DNA of 64,000 nt from Salegentibacter tibetensis (GCF_020164485.1 NZ_JAIQZA010000001.1:62001-126000), one strand, 5' to 3'; counted from the first letter of the stretch, positions 1-8,009 are shown. Made by a program: numbers and translations. Notes: generated by a model not told the origin, from the letters alone.

Positions 1-16
1 CAAATGCTATCGGGAG

Positions 17-69
17 TTAGTTTAGCATCTAAACAGGTAAGGCCGTGTTTATAAAAAACAGCCACTTAC
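17..69 (+). promoter_or_regulatory. structured leader upstream of rpsB
   Basis: Two hairpins can be drawn in the spacer before rpsB. The first pairs GTTTAG (20-25) with CTAAAC (29-34) around a 3-nt loop. The second pairs GTAAG (37-41) with CTTAC (65-69) and TGTTT (46-50) with AAACA (56-60), leaving a symmetric internal loop GCCG/GCCA (42-45, 61-64). S2 is known to regulate its own operon in some bacteria, so an S2-binding leader is possible. That role is inference; the pairing is visible. Confidence 0.35.
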
Positions 70-107
70 TTGTTGCTATCTTCAACAGAAAGTAAACTAT
101 TACAAAA

Positions 108-1001
108 ATGGCAAACAAAGTAGAAGTAAAAGAATTACTTGATGCAGGTGTACATTTTGGACACCTTACCAGAAGATGGAACCCAAATATGGCCCCATAT
201 ATCTATATGGAGCGTAACGGGATTCACATCATCAATTTATATAAGAGTGCTGCTAAAATGCAGGAGGCAGGTGATGCCCTTGCAAAAATTGCAGCCAGCG
301 GCAGAAAAATACTTTTCGTAGCTACCAAGAAACAAGCTAAAGAAATTGTATCTGAACAAGCTGAAAAAGCTAATATGCCATACATTACCGAGCGTTGGCC
401 CGGTGGTATGCTTACCAATTTCGTGACTATTCGTAGAGCTGTTAAGAAAATGGCCTCTATAGATAGAATGAAAAAAGATGGTACCTTTAATACACTTTCT
501 AAAAAAGAACGCCTTCAGGTAGATCGTTTAAGAGCTAAATTAGAAAAGAACCTTGGTTCTATTTCTGATATGAGCAGACTTCCAGGAGCACTTTTTGTAG
601 TTGATATCACTCGTGAACACATTGCTATTAAAGAAGCTCAAAAATTAAACATTCCAATTTTCGCTATGGTAGATACAAACTCAGATCCTCGTGAGGTTGA
701 GTACGTAATTCCATCTAATGACGATGCTTCAAAGTCTATCAACAAAGTGGTTTCTTATGTTGCTGATTCTATTGTAGACGGCCTTTCTGAAAGAAAAGCT
801 TCTAAAGAATCTAAAAAAGAGAAAGCAGAAGATGAAGAAAAAGAGCCAAAAGCACCAAAGGCTGCTGTAAAGCAACCAGAAGCTGAAGCTCCTTCTAAAG
901 ATGCTGAAGATAAAAAGGCAATGCAAGAAGCCAAGAAAGATGTAAAACTTGAATCTAAGAAAGAAACCTTAGACAAAGCTTCATCTAACGAAGAAGAATA
1001 A
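108..1001 (+). CDS. rpsB: 30S ribosomal protein S2
   Basis: Structural protein of the small ribosomal subunit, needed to bring S1-type proteins to the 30S. The N-terminus (VKELLDAGVHFGHLTRRWNP) and the block RWPGGMLTNF near residue 96 are hallmark S2 sequence. Residues about 1-226 form the S2 fold. Residues 227-297 are a 71-residue tail made almost only of K, E, A, S and D, which the E. coli protein lacks; it is presumably disordered. The gene is followed after 88 bases by tsf, the standard rpsB-tsf order; a hairpin with a T-run lies between them. The start ATG follows an A-rich stretch with no clear Shine-Dalgarno. Confidence 0.97.
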   Translation: MANKVEVKELLDAGVHFGHLTRRWNPNMAPYIYMERNGIHIINLYKSAAKMQEAGDALAKIAASGRKILFVATKKQAKEIVSEQAEKANMPYITERWPGGMLTNFVTIRRAVKKMASIDRMKKDGTFNTLSKKERLQVDRLRAKLEKNLGSISDMSRLPGALFVVDITREHIAIKEAQKLNIPIFAMVDTNSDPREVEYVIPSNDDASKSINKVVSYVADSIVDGLSERKASKESKKEKAEDEEKEPKAPKAAVKQPEAEAPSKDAEDKKAMQEAKKDVKLESKKETLDKASSNEEE

Positions 1002-1021
1002 AACAACATTTTATAACATCC

Positions 1022-1072
1022 AAAAAGTCGTTTAGTTTCTTTCCTAACAGTTGGTCTCTAAGCGACTTTTTT
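1022..1072 (+). terminator. hairpin between rpsB and tsf
   Basis: AAGTCGTTTAG (about 1025-1035) pairs with CTAAGCGACTT (about 1058-1068) across a 22-nt loop and is followed by T residues. It looks like an intrinsic terminator or attenuator that would lower tsf expression relative to rpsB; partial read-through is inferred because tsf has no clear own promoter box. Confidence 0.55.
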
Positions 1073-1089
1073 AAATAAAACACAATACT

Positions 1090-1917
1090 ATGGCTAAAAT
1101 AACCGCCGCAGAAGTAAACAAATTAAGAAAAGCTACCGGTGCCGGTATGATGGATTGCAAAAAGGCACTTGTAGAAGCAGATGGTGATTTTGATAAAGCT
1201 ATTGAAGTACTTCGCAAAAAAGGTCAAAAGGTTGCCGCAAAGAGAGCCGATAGAGATTCAGCCGAAGGGGCTGCAATTGCTAAGGTAAACGAAGATAACA
1301 CTAAAGGTGTTATTATCTCTCTTAACTGTGAAACCGACTTTGTTGCTAAAAACGATGACTTCGTAAAAATGGCCAACGGTTTCGCAGATATCGCCTTAAC
1401 TGTTTCTTCAAAAGAAGAATTGCTTAAAGCAGATTACAACGGGGTTTCAGTTCAGGATAAATTGACTGAACAAACCGGTGTAATTGGTGAGAAAATAGAA
1501 ATCGGTGCCTTTAAAACTTTAGAAGCTCCCTTTGTAGGTTCTTACATTCACGCAGGAAACAAAATTGCTGTAATCACCGGCCTTTCAAAACAAACTGAAG
1601 GCGCTGAAGAAGCTGCAAAAAATGTTTCTATGCAAGCTGCCGCTATGAATCCAATCGCACTTAACGAAGAGGGTGTAGACCAGGAAACCATAGACAAAGA
1701 AGTTGAGATCGCTAAAGATACCCTCCGCCAGGAAGGAAAACCTGAAGATATGCTAGATAAAATAGCAAAAGGAAAGATTCAGCGTTACTTTAAAGACAAC
1801 ACTTTGGTTAACCAGGCTTTTATTAAAGATGGAAAACAAAGCGTAGCCGATTACGTAAAATCTGTAGATTCAGATCTTAAAGTTGTAGCTTTTGAAAGAG
1901 TTGCTTTAGGAGAATAA
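1090..1917 (+). CDS. tsf: elongation factor Ts
   Basis: Guanine-nucleotide exchange factor for EF-Tu in the cytoplasm. The N-terminal UBA-like helix pair (VNKLRKATGAGMMDCKKALV, residues 9-28) is diagnostic, and the conserved TDFVA motif that contacts EF-Tu sits at about residues 82-86. At 275 residues it has the usual length of the family. It is the second gene of rpsB-tsf and ends at a strong hairpin terminator, preceded by a short intergenic repeat. Identification is secure. Confidence 0.97.
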   Translation: MAKITAAEVNKLRKATGAGMMDCKKALVEADGDFDKAIEVLRKKGQKVAAKRADRDSAEGAAIAKVNEDNTKGVIISLNCETDFVAKNDDFVKMANGFADIALTVSSKEELLKADYNGVSVQDKLTEQTGVIGEKIEIGAFKTLEAPFVGSYIHAGNKIAVITGLSKQTEGAEEAAKNVSMQAAAMNPIALNEEGVDQETIDKEVEIAKDTLRQEGKPEDMLDKIAKGKIQRYFKDNTLVNQAFIKDGKQSVADYVKSVDSDLKVVAFERVALGE

Positions 1918-1921
1918 TATA

Positions 1922-1946
1922 GTCATTTCCGCGCAGGCGGAAATCT
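1922..1946. repeat. short palindromic intergenic repeat, family A
   Basis: A 25-base unit with the self-complementary core TTTCCGC...GCGGAAA. A copy differing at one base occurs at 54411-54435, between odhB and odhA. Both copies lie just after or before coding sequence, suggesting a dispersed REP-like element. Confidence 0.7.
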
Positions 1947-1960
1947 CTCTAATAAACCCA

Positions 1961-1994
1961 AAAACCGCTTCTCTATTCAGAAGCGGTTTTTTTA
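1961..1994 (+). terminator. intrinsic terminator of rpsB-tsf
   Basis: AAAACCGCTTCT pairs with AGAAGCGGTTTT around a 6-nt loop (CTATTC or near), followed by a T-run. It closes the rpsB-tsf transcript. Confidence 0.85.
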
Positions 1995-2147
1995 TGCTGA
2001 AAAACAAAAATTTTCAGGTAGAACTGGAAATTTTAGGTTTTGTTTTTATTAAAAGTTTTGTCTCAAAAATATACCCGCAGTATCTTGCCAAACCAAAATA
2101 TTCAGAAGCTATTTTACTTATTTCTGAAATATTCTTGAACCAATATT

Positions 2148-2957
2148 ATGAACAAAACCAACCAGGTATATACTTTAATCACCGGTTCCAGCCAGGGGCT
2201 GGGGAAGGCCTTTGCCGAAATTTGCGCCAAAAACGGTCGAAATTTAATCCTTATTTCCCTTCCTGATGAAAACAACGGAAATTTATCAAAAGAGTTGGCG
2301 GGTAAATATGAGATAAAAGCTATTCGATATGAAGTAGATCTCACTAAAAAAGAAGATCTATATAAGCTTGTTGATTTTGTAAAAGGTTATAGGATAGATA
2401 TGCTAATTAACAATGCGGGAATTGGCGGAACTACCCGTTTTGAAGACACTAGTCTGGATTTCTTAAATGAAATTATTCTTTTAAATATTAAATCCCTGGT
2501 AACCCTAACCCATCAATTATTGCCCGTTTTAAAACAGGAGGAAGAAGCTTATATCCTAAATATCTCCAGCCTCGCGGCCTTTGCGCCTATGCCCTTCAAA
2601 ACGGTTTATTCAGCAAGTAAGGCTTTTGTCTATTCCTTTTCCAGAGGTCTTAAATCTGAATTAGAAGATAGTAATATACACGTAGCAGTAGCTCACCCCG
2701 GCCCTATGCCTACTAATGAAAATGTAACCAAAAGAGTAAATGCTTTAACCGGAATGGTGAAATATTCGGTTTTAACACCCGAAGAGACCGCTAAAATATG
2801 TTTAGAAAAATTACTGAAGAAAAAAGCGGTAATCATTCCCGGAAAATTTAATTGGTTCAATTCACTTTTATTGCGTTTTGTACCCGTTCCCCTGCAACTT
2901 AAAATCCTCAATGGTAAACTAAAAACTGAAGCTGCAAAAACTCACAGTTATGACTAA
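2148..2957 (+). CDS. SDR family NAD(P)-dependent oxidoreductase
   Basis: Classical short-chain dehydrogenase/reductase of 269 residues. The cofactor motif TGSSQGLG is at residues 12-19, NNAG at 88-91, and the catalytic Ser-Tyr-Lys set is present (ISS near 139-141, YSASK at 154-158). The protein is likely cytoplasmic; the substrate cannot be read from sequence. The C-terminal part (residues about 215-260) contains a hydrophobic stretch (FNSLLLRFVPVPLQL) that might touch the membrane. The stop overlaps the next gene by 8 bases, so the two are probably co-transcribed and translationally coupled. Confidence 0.9.
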   Translation: MNKTNQVYTLITGSSQGLGKAFAEICAKNGRNLILISLPDENNGNLSKELAGKYEIKAIRYEVDLTKKEDLYKLVDFVKGYRIDMLINNAGIGGTTRFEDTSLDFLNEIILLNIKSLVTLTHQLLPVLKQEEEAYILNISSLAAFAPMPFKTVYSASKAFVYSFSRGLKSELEDSNIHVAVAHPGPMPTNENVTKRVNALTGMVKYSVLTPEETAKICLEKLLKKKAVIIPGKFNWFNSLLLRFVPVPLQLKILNGKLKTEAAKTHSYD

Positions 2958-3930
2958 AAGAGTGCTGGTGACAGGAGCAAGCGGATTTTTGGGCTTTCAT
3001 ATTACCAAACAACTTTTACAGGCAAATTACGAGGTAGTAGCTTTGTTAAGGGAAAGTAGCGACACGAGTTTACTTAGAAATTTAAATTGCAAAATCATAA
3101 GAGGAAATTTGAGTAGTCTGGTGGGTATCGAAAAGGCCATCCAGAATTGTAATTTTGTAATTCACGCAGCTGCAAAAACAAGTCAGGATTCCCCCGATTT
3201 TGAAGATTACAGAGAAGCAAATATCACCAGTACAAAACTGCTGATAGAAGCTTCAAAAAAGCATACTATTAAAAGGTTTGTATTTGTAAGTAGTGCGAAC
3301 TCTTTTACCATGGGACGCAAAGAAAATCCCGGTACAGAAAACTCTGGATTCATGCCATTTTTAAAGAATTCCGGCTATGCGCACAGTAAGTATAAAGCGC
3401 AGCAAATAGTTCTAAAAGAAGCAAGAGAAAATAGGTTTCCCGCCATTGTGGTAGCGCCTACGTTTATGGTTGGCCCGTATGATATTAAACCTTCCAGCGG
3501 TAGATTAATGCTCTACTTCTTAAAAAACAAGCTTGTTTTTTACCCGAAAGGTGGTAAAAGTTATGTAGCGGTTTCGGCTGCTGCCACGGCTTGTATAAAT
3601 GCTCTGCAAATGGGCAAAACCGGGGAAAGTTATTTATTGTCGGGGGTTAATCTCACCTATAAAGAATATTTTAAAAAAGTAGCTGAAATTTCAGGAGAAT
3701 CCCACTATTTAATTCCTCTTCCAAAAAGATTGCTGAAGCTAATTGAAGGCCTTTATCGCATTTTTCCGAATAGAAAATTATTATTGCTTAAAACCAATAT
3801 TCGCATGTTGTTTTCTGAAAATTATTTCAATAATAAGAAAGCTAAAGAACAACTTGCAATGCCGGTTACAAACATTGATTTATCCATTAAGGAAAGCATT
3901 CAATGGTTTCAGGAAAATAAGTACATTTAA
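2950..3930 (+). CDS. NAD-dependent epimerase/dehydratase family protein
   Basis: Extended SDR protein of 326 residues. TGASGFLG at residues 8-15 binds the dinucleotide, and Y143-AHS-K147 gives the catalytic Tyr/Lys pair, with the Ser of FVSSAN around 114-115. Relatives act on nucleotide sugars, flavonoid-like or 3-beta-hydroxysteroid-like substrates; the exact substrate is unknown. It starts inside the end of the upstream SDR gene, so both may act on the same metabolite. A second epimerase-type gene with related architecture is at 22950-23963. Confidence 0.85.
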   Translation: MTKRVLVTGASGFLGFHITKQLLQANYEVVALLRESSDTSLLRNLNCKIIRGNLSSLVGIEKAIQNCNFVIHAAAKTSQDSPDFEDYREANITSTKLLIEASKKHTIKRFVFVSSANSFTMGRKENPGTENSGFMPFLKNSGYAHSKYKAQQIVLKEARENRFPAIVVAPTFMVGPYDIKPSSGRLMLYFLKNKLVFYPKGGKSYVAVSAAATACINALQMGKTGESYLLSGVNLTYKEYFKKVAEISGESHYLIPLPKRLLKLIEGLYRIFPNRKLLLLKTNIRMLFSENYFNNKKAKEQLAMPVTNIDLSIKESIQWFQENKYI

Positions 3931-3997
3931 GCCATCCTGCAAGGTTTATCTATTTAACAAACCGAAGCTAAGATCGGTAAATCAACTAATTTTTAGA

Positions 3998-4720
3998 ATG
4001 GCAAACAAAGCATTTCAGTTTAAAGAATTCAAAATAGAACAAGACCGTTGCGCGATGAAGATTGGCACCGACGGGGTCCTGCTTGGTGCCTGGGCTTCCC
4101 TGGAACACCAACCCGATAGCATTCTTGATATTGGAACAGGAACCGGTGTAATTGCTTTAATGCTTGCACAGCGATCCCCTGCCCTTCTAATTGATGCTTT
4201 GGAAATCGACGTAGATGCTTACGAGCAGGCTGTAGATAATTTTGAACAAAGCGGTTGGGGTGACAGGTTGTTTTGCTACCACGCTGCCTTTGATGAATTT
4301 GTTGAAGAAATGCAGGACGAAGAAAAATATGAACTTATTATTTCTAATCCACCATTTTATGCTGAAGATTATACTTCAGACAGCGCAAGCAGAAATAAAG
4401 CCCGTTTTGCTGAAGCTTTGCCTTTTTCAGAATTAGTTGAAGGTGTTTCCAAACTACTTCATCCAGAAGGGGAGTTCAATACGATAATTCCGCATAAAGA
4501 AGAAACAATTTTTGTAGCGCTGGCGAGAGAAGACGGTCTTTTTCCGAAGAAAATCACCAGGGTGCGTGGTACTGAAACTTCAGAAATTAAAAGAAGCTTA
4601 TTGAGTTTTAGTTTTAAAGAAATTGTACCCGAAGAAAATGAACTTATTATTGAAATTTCGCGGCATAATTATACAGAAGCCTATAAAAATCTGGTAAAGG
4701 AGTTCTATCTTAAATTATAA
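3998..4720 (+). CDS. trmN6: tRNA1(Val) A37 N6-methyltransferase
   Basis: SAM-dependent methyltransferase of 240 residues that methylates N6 of adenine 37 in tRNA-Val. The SAM-binding motif DIGTGTG is at residues 44-50 and the N6-adenine signature NPPFY at 117-121; the opening FKIEQDRCAMKIGTDGVLLG block is typical of the YfiC/TrmN6 family. A longer in-frame reading begins at 3743, but that part lies in the upstream gene; the start at 3998 begins MANKAFQFKEF as in the family. It stands 67 bases after the epimerase gene. Confidence 0.88.
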   Translation: MANKAFQFKEFKIEQDRCAMKIGTDGVLLGAWASLEHQPDSILDIGTGTGVIALMLAQRSPALLIDALEIDVDAYEQAVDNFEQSGWGDRLFCYHAAFDEFVEEMQDEEKYELIISNPPFYAEDYTSDSASRNKARFAEALPFSELVEGVSKLLHPEGEFNTIIPHKEETIFVALAREDGLFPKKITRVRGTETSEIKRSLLSFSFKEIVPEENELIIEISRHNYTEAYKNLVKEFYLKL

Positions 4721-4729
4721 TCTTAAAAT

Positions 4730-4759
4730 TGTTTGCTTTAAAAAGCTTGGTTACATTTG
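4730..4759 (+). promoter_or_regulatory. promoter of glutaryl-CoA dehydrogenase gene
   Basis: TTG (4730-4732), 19 bases, then TACATTTG (4752-4759) fits the Bacteroidetes promoter pattern TTG-N17-23-TAnnTTTG. The predicted transcript would have a leader of about 10-13 nt before the ATG at 4777. Confidence 0.7.
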
Positions 4760-4776
4760 TGTAAAACACCACACGA

Positions 4777-5955
4777 ATGAGAACAGATAACTTCCAGGCT
4801 CCAGATTATTACAATATTGACGAGCTGCTTACCGATGAACATAAGATAGTTCGAGATGCTGCACGAGAATGGGTAAAACGAGAAGTTTCCCCAATAATTG
4901 AAGACGCCGCACAAAAGGCGGAATTCCCAAAATCCATAATTGGCGGTTTAGCTGAAATTGGTGCTTTTGGCCCCTACATCCCCGAAGAATACGGTGGCGC
5001 AGGTTTGGACCAGATTTCTTACGGACTTATTATGCAAGAGATTGAGCGCGGTGATAGTGGCGTACGTTCTACTGCGTCTGTTCAAAGTTCGCTGGTCATG
5101 TACCCAATTTATCAATACGGCACCGAAGAACAGCGTAAAAAATACTTACCTAAACTGGCTTCCGGGGAATTTATGGGCTGCTTTGGGCTTACCGAGCCAG
5201 ATCACGGTTCCAATCCAGGCGGAATGACCACCAATTTTAAAGATAAAGGCGATCATTATTTATTAAATGGCGCTAAAATGTGGATTTCTAACGCCCCCTT
5301 TGCCGATGTCGCCATCGTTTGGGCTAAAGATGAAAATGGCAGAATTCACGGACTTATCGTAGAACGCGGGATGGAAGGTTTTTCCACCCCTGAAACGCAT
5401 AATAAATGGTCACTTCGCGCCAGCGCTACCGGCGAACTTATTTTTGACAATGTAAAAGTGCCAAAAGAGAATTTAATGCCGAATAAAAGTGGACTCGGGG
5501 CTCCTTTAGGTTGCCTGGATTCTGCCCGTTACGGAATTGCCTGGGGTGCGATAGGCGCAGCTATGGATTGTTACGACACCGCTTTGCGTTATGCAAAAGA
5601 ACGGGTTCAGTTTGACAAACCAATAGCCGGCACCCAACTTCAGCAGAAAAAACTTGCTGAAATGATTACTGAGATCACCAAAGCCCAATTAATGGCCTGG
5701 AGACTTGGCGTGCTTAGAAACGAAGGAAAAGCGACTTCAGCACAAATTTCTATGGCCAAAAGAAATAATGTTGAAATGGCAATAAACATTGCCCGTGAAG
5801 CGAGACAGGTTCTCGGCGGCATGGGAATCAGTGGTGAGTATAGCATTATGAGACATATGATGAACCTGGAGAGCGTAATTACCTACGAAGGCACTCACGA
5901 TATTCACCTATTAATAACTGGAATGGATATTACCGGGATCCCGGCTTTTCAGTAA
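4777..5955 (+). CDS. gcdH: glutaryl-CoA dehydrogenase (acyl-CoA dehydrogenase family)
   Basis: FAD enzyme that oxidises and decarboxylates glutaryl-CoA to crotonyl-CoA in lysine and tryptophan breakdown. The 392-residue protein has the glutaryl-specific arginine region (GVRSTASVQSSLVMYPIY, R97), which other acyl-CoA dehydrogenases lack, the GCFGLTEPDHGSNP block near 155-168, and the catalytic glutamate E371 in YEGTHDIH. Stand-alone gene with its own promoter. A saccharopine dehydrogenase gene at 30404-31777 could supply the same route, so a lysine-degrading role is likely. Confidence 0.88.
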   Translation: MRTDNFQAPDYYNIDELLTDEHKIVRDAAREWVKREVSPIIEDAAQKAEFPKSIIGGLAEIGAFGPYIPEEYGGAGLDQISYGLIMQEIERGDSGVRSTASVQSSLVMYPIYQYGTEEQRKKYLPKLASGEFMGCFGLTEPDHGSNPGGMTTNFKDKGDHYLLNGAKMWISNAPFADVAIVWAKDENGRIHGLIVERGMEGFSTPETHNKWSLRASATGELIFDNVKVPKENLMPNKSGLGAPLGCLDSARYGIAWGAIGAAMDCYDTALRYAKERVQFDKPIAGTQLQQKKLAEMITEITKAQLMAWRLGVLRNEGKATSAQISMAKRNNVEMAINIAREARQVLGGMGISGEYSIMRHMMNLESVITYEGTHDIHLLITGMDITGIPAFQ

Positions 5956-6438
5956 AAATTGATTTCTAAAAAGTGCTACAATTCGTCAAGCTGAGACCCG
6001 TGATAAAAAATTTATCTAGCGTAGGAAAATGACGTTTCGAGCATAGCGAGTTTTAAACCCCGTGTGTGAGTGTAGCAAATCAGCAGCGTTAATAATTTTT
6101 GAAAGCTTGTCCTGAGTGGAGTCGAAGGACCCTGGAAAAAATTTAGCTGCTGATTTGCGGTTTTTTGGCCTTGTTGCCCAAAAAACACCTCCACATAGGG
6201 CGCCCTTTTTTGTTTCGTTTTTTGGGCGAGCAAAAAATGAAAAAGGAAACTTCCAAACCAGGTAAATTTCTTTTTGAATTATTGAAATATAAAAAACAAA
6301 TCTAAATATCAGGATATTTAAAATACGTCAATGGTAATTTATTTCAGCACCTAGGTTGTGCAAATTCCTAAAATATTAGATCTCCGAACAATTTTCGGAG
6401 CAAGCTCTGAAATAAATTCAGGATGACGTAGAATTCCA
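5956..6438. other. repeat-rich gap without a supported gene
   Basis: About 480 bases downstream of gcdH. It holds a degenerate palindrome beginning CGTCAAGCTGAG (about 5994-6043), a block containing TGTCCTGAGTGGAGTCGAA (about 6106-6125) of a kind I recall as dispersed in flavobacteria, a low-complexity stretch rich in TTTTTTGG and CAAAAAA (about 6158-6245), a perfect 7-bp hairpin (6382-6400) and a half-copy of the repeat family B ending GGATGACG (6407-6428). Open frames here look like repeat translations, not genes. Confidence 0.6.
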
Positions 6439-6618
6439 CTACAAAAGATCAAAGCAAGGGCAGCGTTTACAGCGTTTGCCTTTTTTGTATTTTTCGCAAC
6501 ACTCTTTTTTAAGCGGTTTCGGTTTTTTGGCCACCACCCCATCCAATTTCAAATAATCTTTTGATTTATTGGAATAAAATACAATGATATTATATGAGTT
6601 TGAAAACTGGCTAGCCAT
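6439..6618 (-). CDS. small Lys/Cys-rich conserved protein (59 aa)
   Basis: A 59-residue leftward frame starting MASQFSNSYNIIVFYSNK and ending with a strongly basic, cysteine-rich segment (PLKKECCEKYKKGKRC, then KRCPCFDLL). Five cysteines fall in the last 20 residues as CC...C..C.C, which could bind a metal. I recall short proteins with a CCEKYKKxKRCKxCP core in many Bacteroidetes; that is recollection, not a search. An overlapping longer frame in the same direction has no such motif. The start is the only ATG after an in-frame stop. Function unknown. It converges on gcdH across the repeat gap and diverges from the DUF3050 gene. Confidence 0.65.
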   Translation of the reverse strand: MASQFSNSYNIIVFYSNKSKDYLKLDGVVAKKPKPLKKECCEKYKKGKRCKRCPCFDLL

Positions 6619-6705
6619 ATTTTGAAGTTACTTTAAAAAGCTGAAATTGAGCGTTAATTCAGTTTTAAATGAATGTTTAAATTTTAAAAATCCTAAGGAG
6701 AATCT

Positions 6706-6713
6706 TATTTTTG
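6706..6713 (+). promoter_or_regulatory. promoter -7 element of DUF3050 gene
   Basis: TATTTTTG matches TAnnTTTG. It ends four bases before the ATG at 6718, so transcription should begin at or beside the start codon and give a leaderless mRNA. Confidence 0.6.
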
Positions 6714-6717
6714 CAAC

Positions 6718-7527
6718 ATGGAAAACAAAAATAGGATAAACGAAGTAAATAAGGCGCTGCAACCTAAAATAAACCAACTTTTAGAACATCCCTTATATCA
6801 AAAAATAAATACTCCGGAGCATCTTCATATTTTTATGGAGCATCATGTTTTTGCCGTTTGGGATTTTATGTCTTTACTTACCGCTTTACAGGAAAAACTT
6901 ACCAAAACCACCAATCCCTGGGTGCCTGTTGGCAATCCCGAAACCAGGTATTTAATCAATGAAATTGTATTGGCTGAAGAAAGCGATGTAAACTACTTCG
7001 GCAACCATCAGAGCCATTTTGAAATGTACCTGGATGCGATGGAAAAGAGTGGTGCTGATACGGGAAGGATCAAAGATTTCCTACTCCAGGTCACTCACGG
7101 TACAGATATATTTTTACTGATTGCAGCCACAAAACTTCCGCATAACATAAAAATATTCCTGAAGAACACTTTTGAAGTAATTACAGAAGGAAAAGCGCAT
7201 AAAATTGCATCTGCCTTTACTTTTGGCCGGGAAGGTTTAATCCCGGGAATGTTCACTTCTATAATAGAAAAGGTTCAGCAGAATTTCCCGAAAGAAGACC
7301 TAAGTTTATTTAAATATTATTTTGACCGCCACATAGAATTGGATGGGGATGAACACGGCCCAATGGCTTTTAAAATGGTAGAAGACCTCTGCGGGGATAA
7401 CGATAAAAAATGGGAAGAGGTAAAGCAAACTGCCGAAGAAGCCCTGGACGCAAGACTGGAATTATGGAAAGGTATTGAAGAAGAAATTTCAGAAACCATA
7501 GATTCTGAAAAACTACAAACCATATAA
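6718..7527 (+). CDS. DUF3050 domain-containing protein
   Basis: A 269-residue soluble protein recognised as DUF3050 from the opening (LQPKINQLLEHPLYQKI, then MEHHVFAVWDFMSLL) and the WVPVGNPETRYLINEIVLAEES block. The family is predicted to have an all-helical fold like haem oxygenase or TENA proteins. Several histidines and acidic residues (MEHH near 39-42, EES near 89, H in QVTHGTD near 130, DEHGP near 211) could form a metal centre; that is inference. No enzymatic activity can be assigned. Monocistronic, with a palindrome just after the stop. Confidence 0.8.
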   Translation: MENKNRINEVNKALQPKINQLLEHPLYQKINTPEHLHIFMEHHVFAVWDFMSLLTALQEKLTKTTNPWVPVGNPETRYLINEIVLAEESDVNYFGNHQSHFEMYLDAMEKSGADTGRIKDFLLQVTHGTDIFLLIAATKLPHNIKIFLKNTFEVITEGKAHKIASAFTFGREGLIPGMFTSIIEKVQQNFPKEDLSLFKYYFDRHIELDGDEHGPMAFKMVEDLCGDNDKKWEEVKQTAEEALDARLELWKGIEEEISETIDSEKLQTI

Positions 7528-7535
7528 AGTTAGAA

Positions 7536-7564
7536 TCCTCACAGGCTTTGAAAACCTGTGAGGA
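7536..7564. repeat. perfect palindrome TCCTCACAGG, family C
   Basis: TCCTCACAGG (7536-7545) and CCTGTGAGGA (7555-7564) form a 10-bp stem. The same sequence recurs at 42594-42624 after asnS, where a T-run follows. Here no T-run follows, so it may act as an RNA 3'-end stabiliser or weak terminator for the DUF3050 gene. Confidence 0.65.
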
Positions 7565-7603
7565 TTATCTGAAATTGATTGAATTCTATCCTCATGTTAG
7601 AAG

Positions 7604-7625
7604 CTGAAACCAGTTCAGCTTGACG
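7604..7625. repeat. half-unit of palindromic repeat family B
   Basis: CTGAAACCAGTTCAG followed by CTTGACG, one arm of the family found as complete inverted pairs at 8010-8072, 33469-33547, 35863-35936 and 42655-42732. It sits between the DUF3050 gene and the ferredoxin gene end. Confidence 0.6.
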
Positions 7626-7646
7626 TGCGCTAGATAATTCGAAAAA

Positions 7647-7982
7647 TTATGGTGCTTCAGGAGCAAGTTTTACTTCTAAACCATCTAATTCTTCAGTAAT
7701 AGGAATCTGGCAACTTAAGCGGCTGTTGTCTTCGACAAAAAATGCCTGATCCAGCATATCTTCCTCTTCAATACTTTGCTCGGGCAACATATGCCCAAAA
7801 TTGAGAATGTAGCACTGGCAGGAAGCACACATTGCCATTCCGCCGCAAATGCCTATAGTACCTTCGGGGGCAAGTTCGTAAGAGCGAACCACTTCCATAA
7901 GGTTCATATTCATATCTGTTGGAGCATCTACCATGTGGGCTTCCCCTTCCCGGTCTATAATGGTTATTTTTATATCAGACAT
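7647..7982 (-). CDS. 2Fe-2S ferredoxin (adrenodoxin-type)
   Basis: Small electron carrier of 111 residues with a plant/vertebrate-type 2Fe-2S fold. Ligand cysteines are C46, C52, C55 and C91 (C-x5-C-x2-C ... C, within CGGMAMCASC and SRLSCQI), as in adrenodoxin/Isc ferredoxins. An earlier in-frame ATG at 8015 lies in a dispersed repeat and would add 11 unrelated residues, so the ATG at 7982 is preferred. It is last in the leftward operon mrp, nifU-like, ferredoxin reductase, ferredoxin; the reductase is its obvious partner and Fe-S assembly a likely use. Confidence 0.88.
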   Translation of the reverse strand: MSDIKITIIDREGEAHMVDAPTDMNMNLMEVVRSYELAPEGTIGICGGMAMCASCQCYILNFGHMLPEQSIEEEDMLDQAFFVEDNSRLSCQIPITEELDGLEVKLAPEAP

Positions 7983-8009
7983 ATCTTCTAATAAATATTC
8001 AAGATCGAA

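Noticed and set aside
1994-2266. 90-residue rightward open frame after tsf
   Set aside because: It begins in the terminator's T-run, overlaps the SDR gene start in another frame and has no recognisable protein character.
3743-3997. 85-codon N-terminal extension of trmN6
   Set aside because: It lies within the upstream epimerase gene in another frame and does not resemble the TrmN6 family, which starts at 3998.
6012-6233. 73-residue leftward open frame downstream of gcdH
   Set aside because: Its sequence is a translation of dispersed intergenic repeats and low-complexity runs; no promoter or domain.
6351-6542. 63-residue leftward open frame overlapping the small Cys-rich gene
   Set aside because: The alternative frame (6439-6618) carries the Cys/Lys motif and a tidy start and stop; this one runs into the repeat half-unit.
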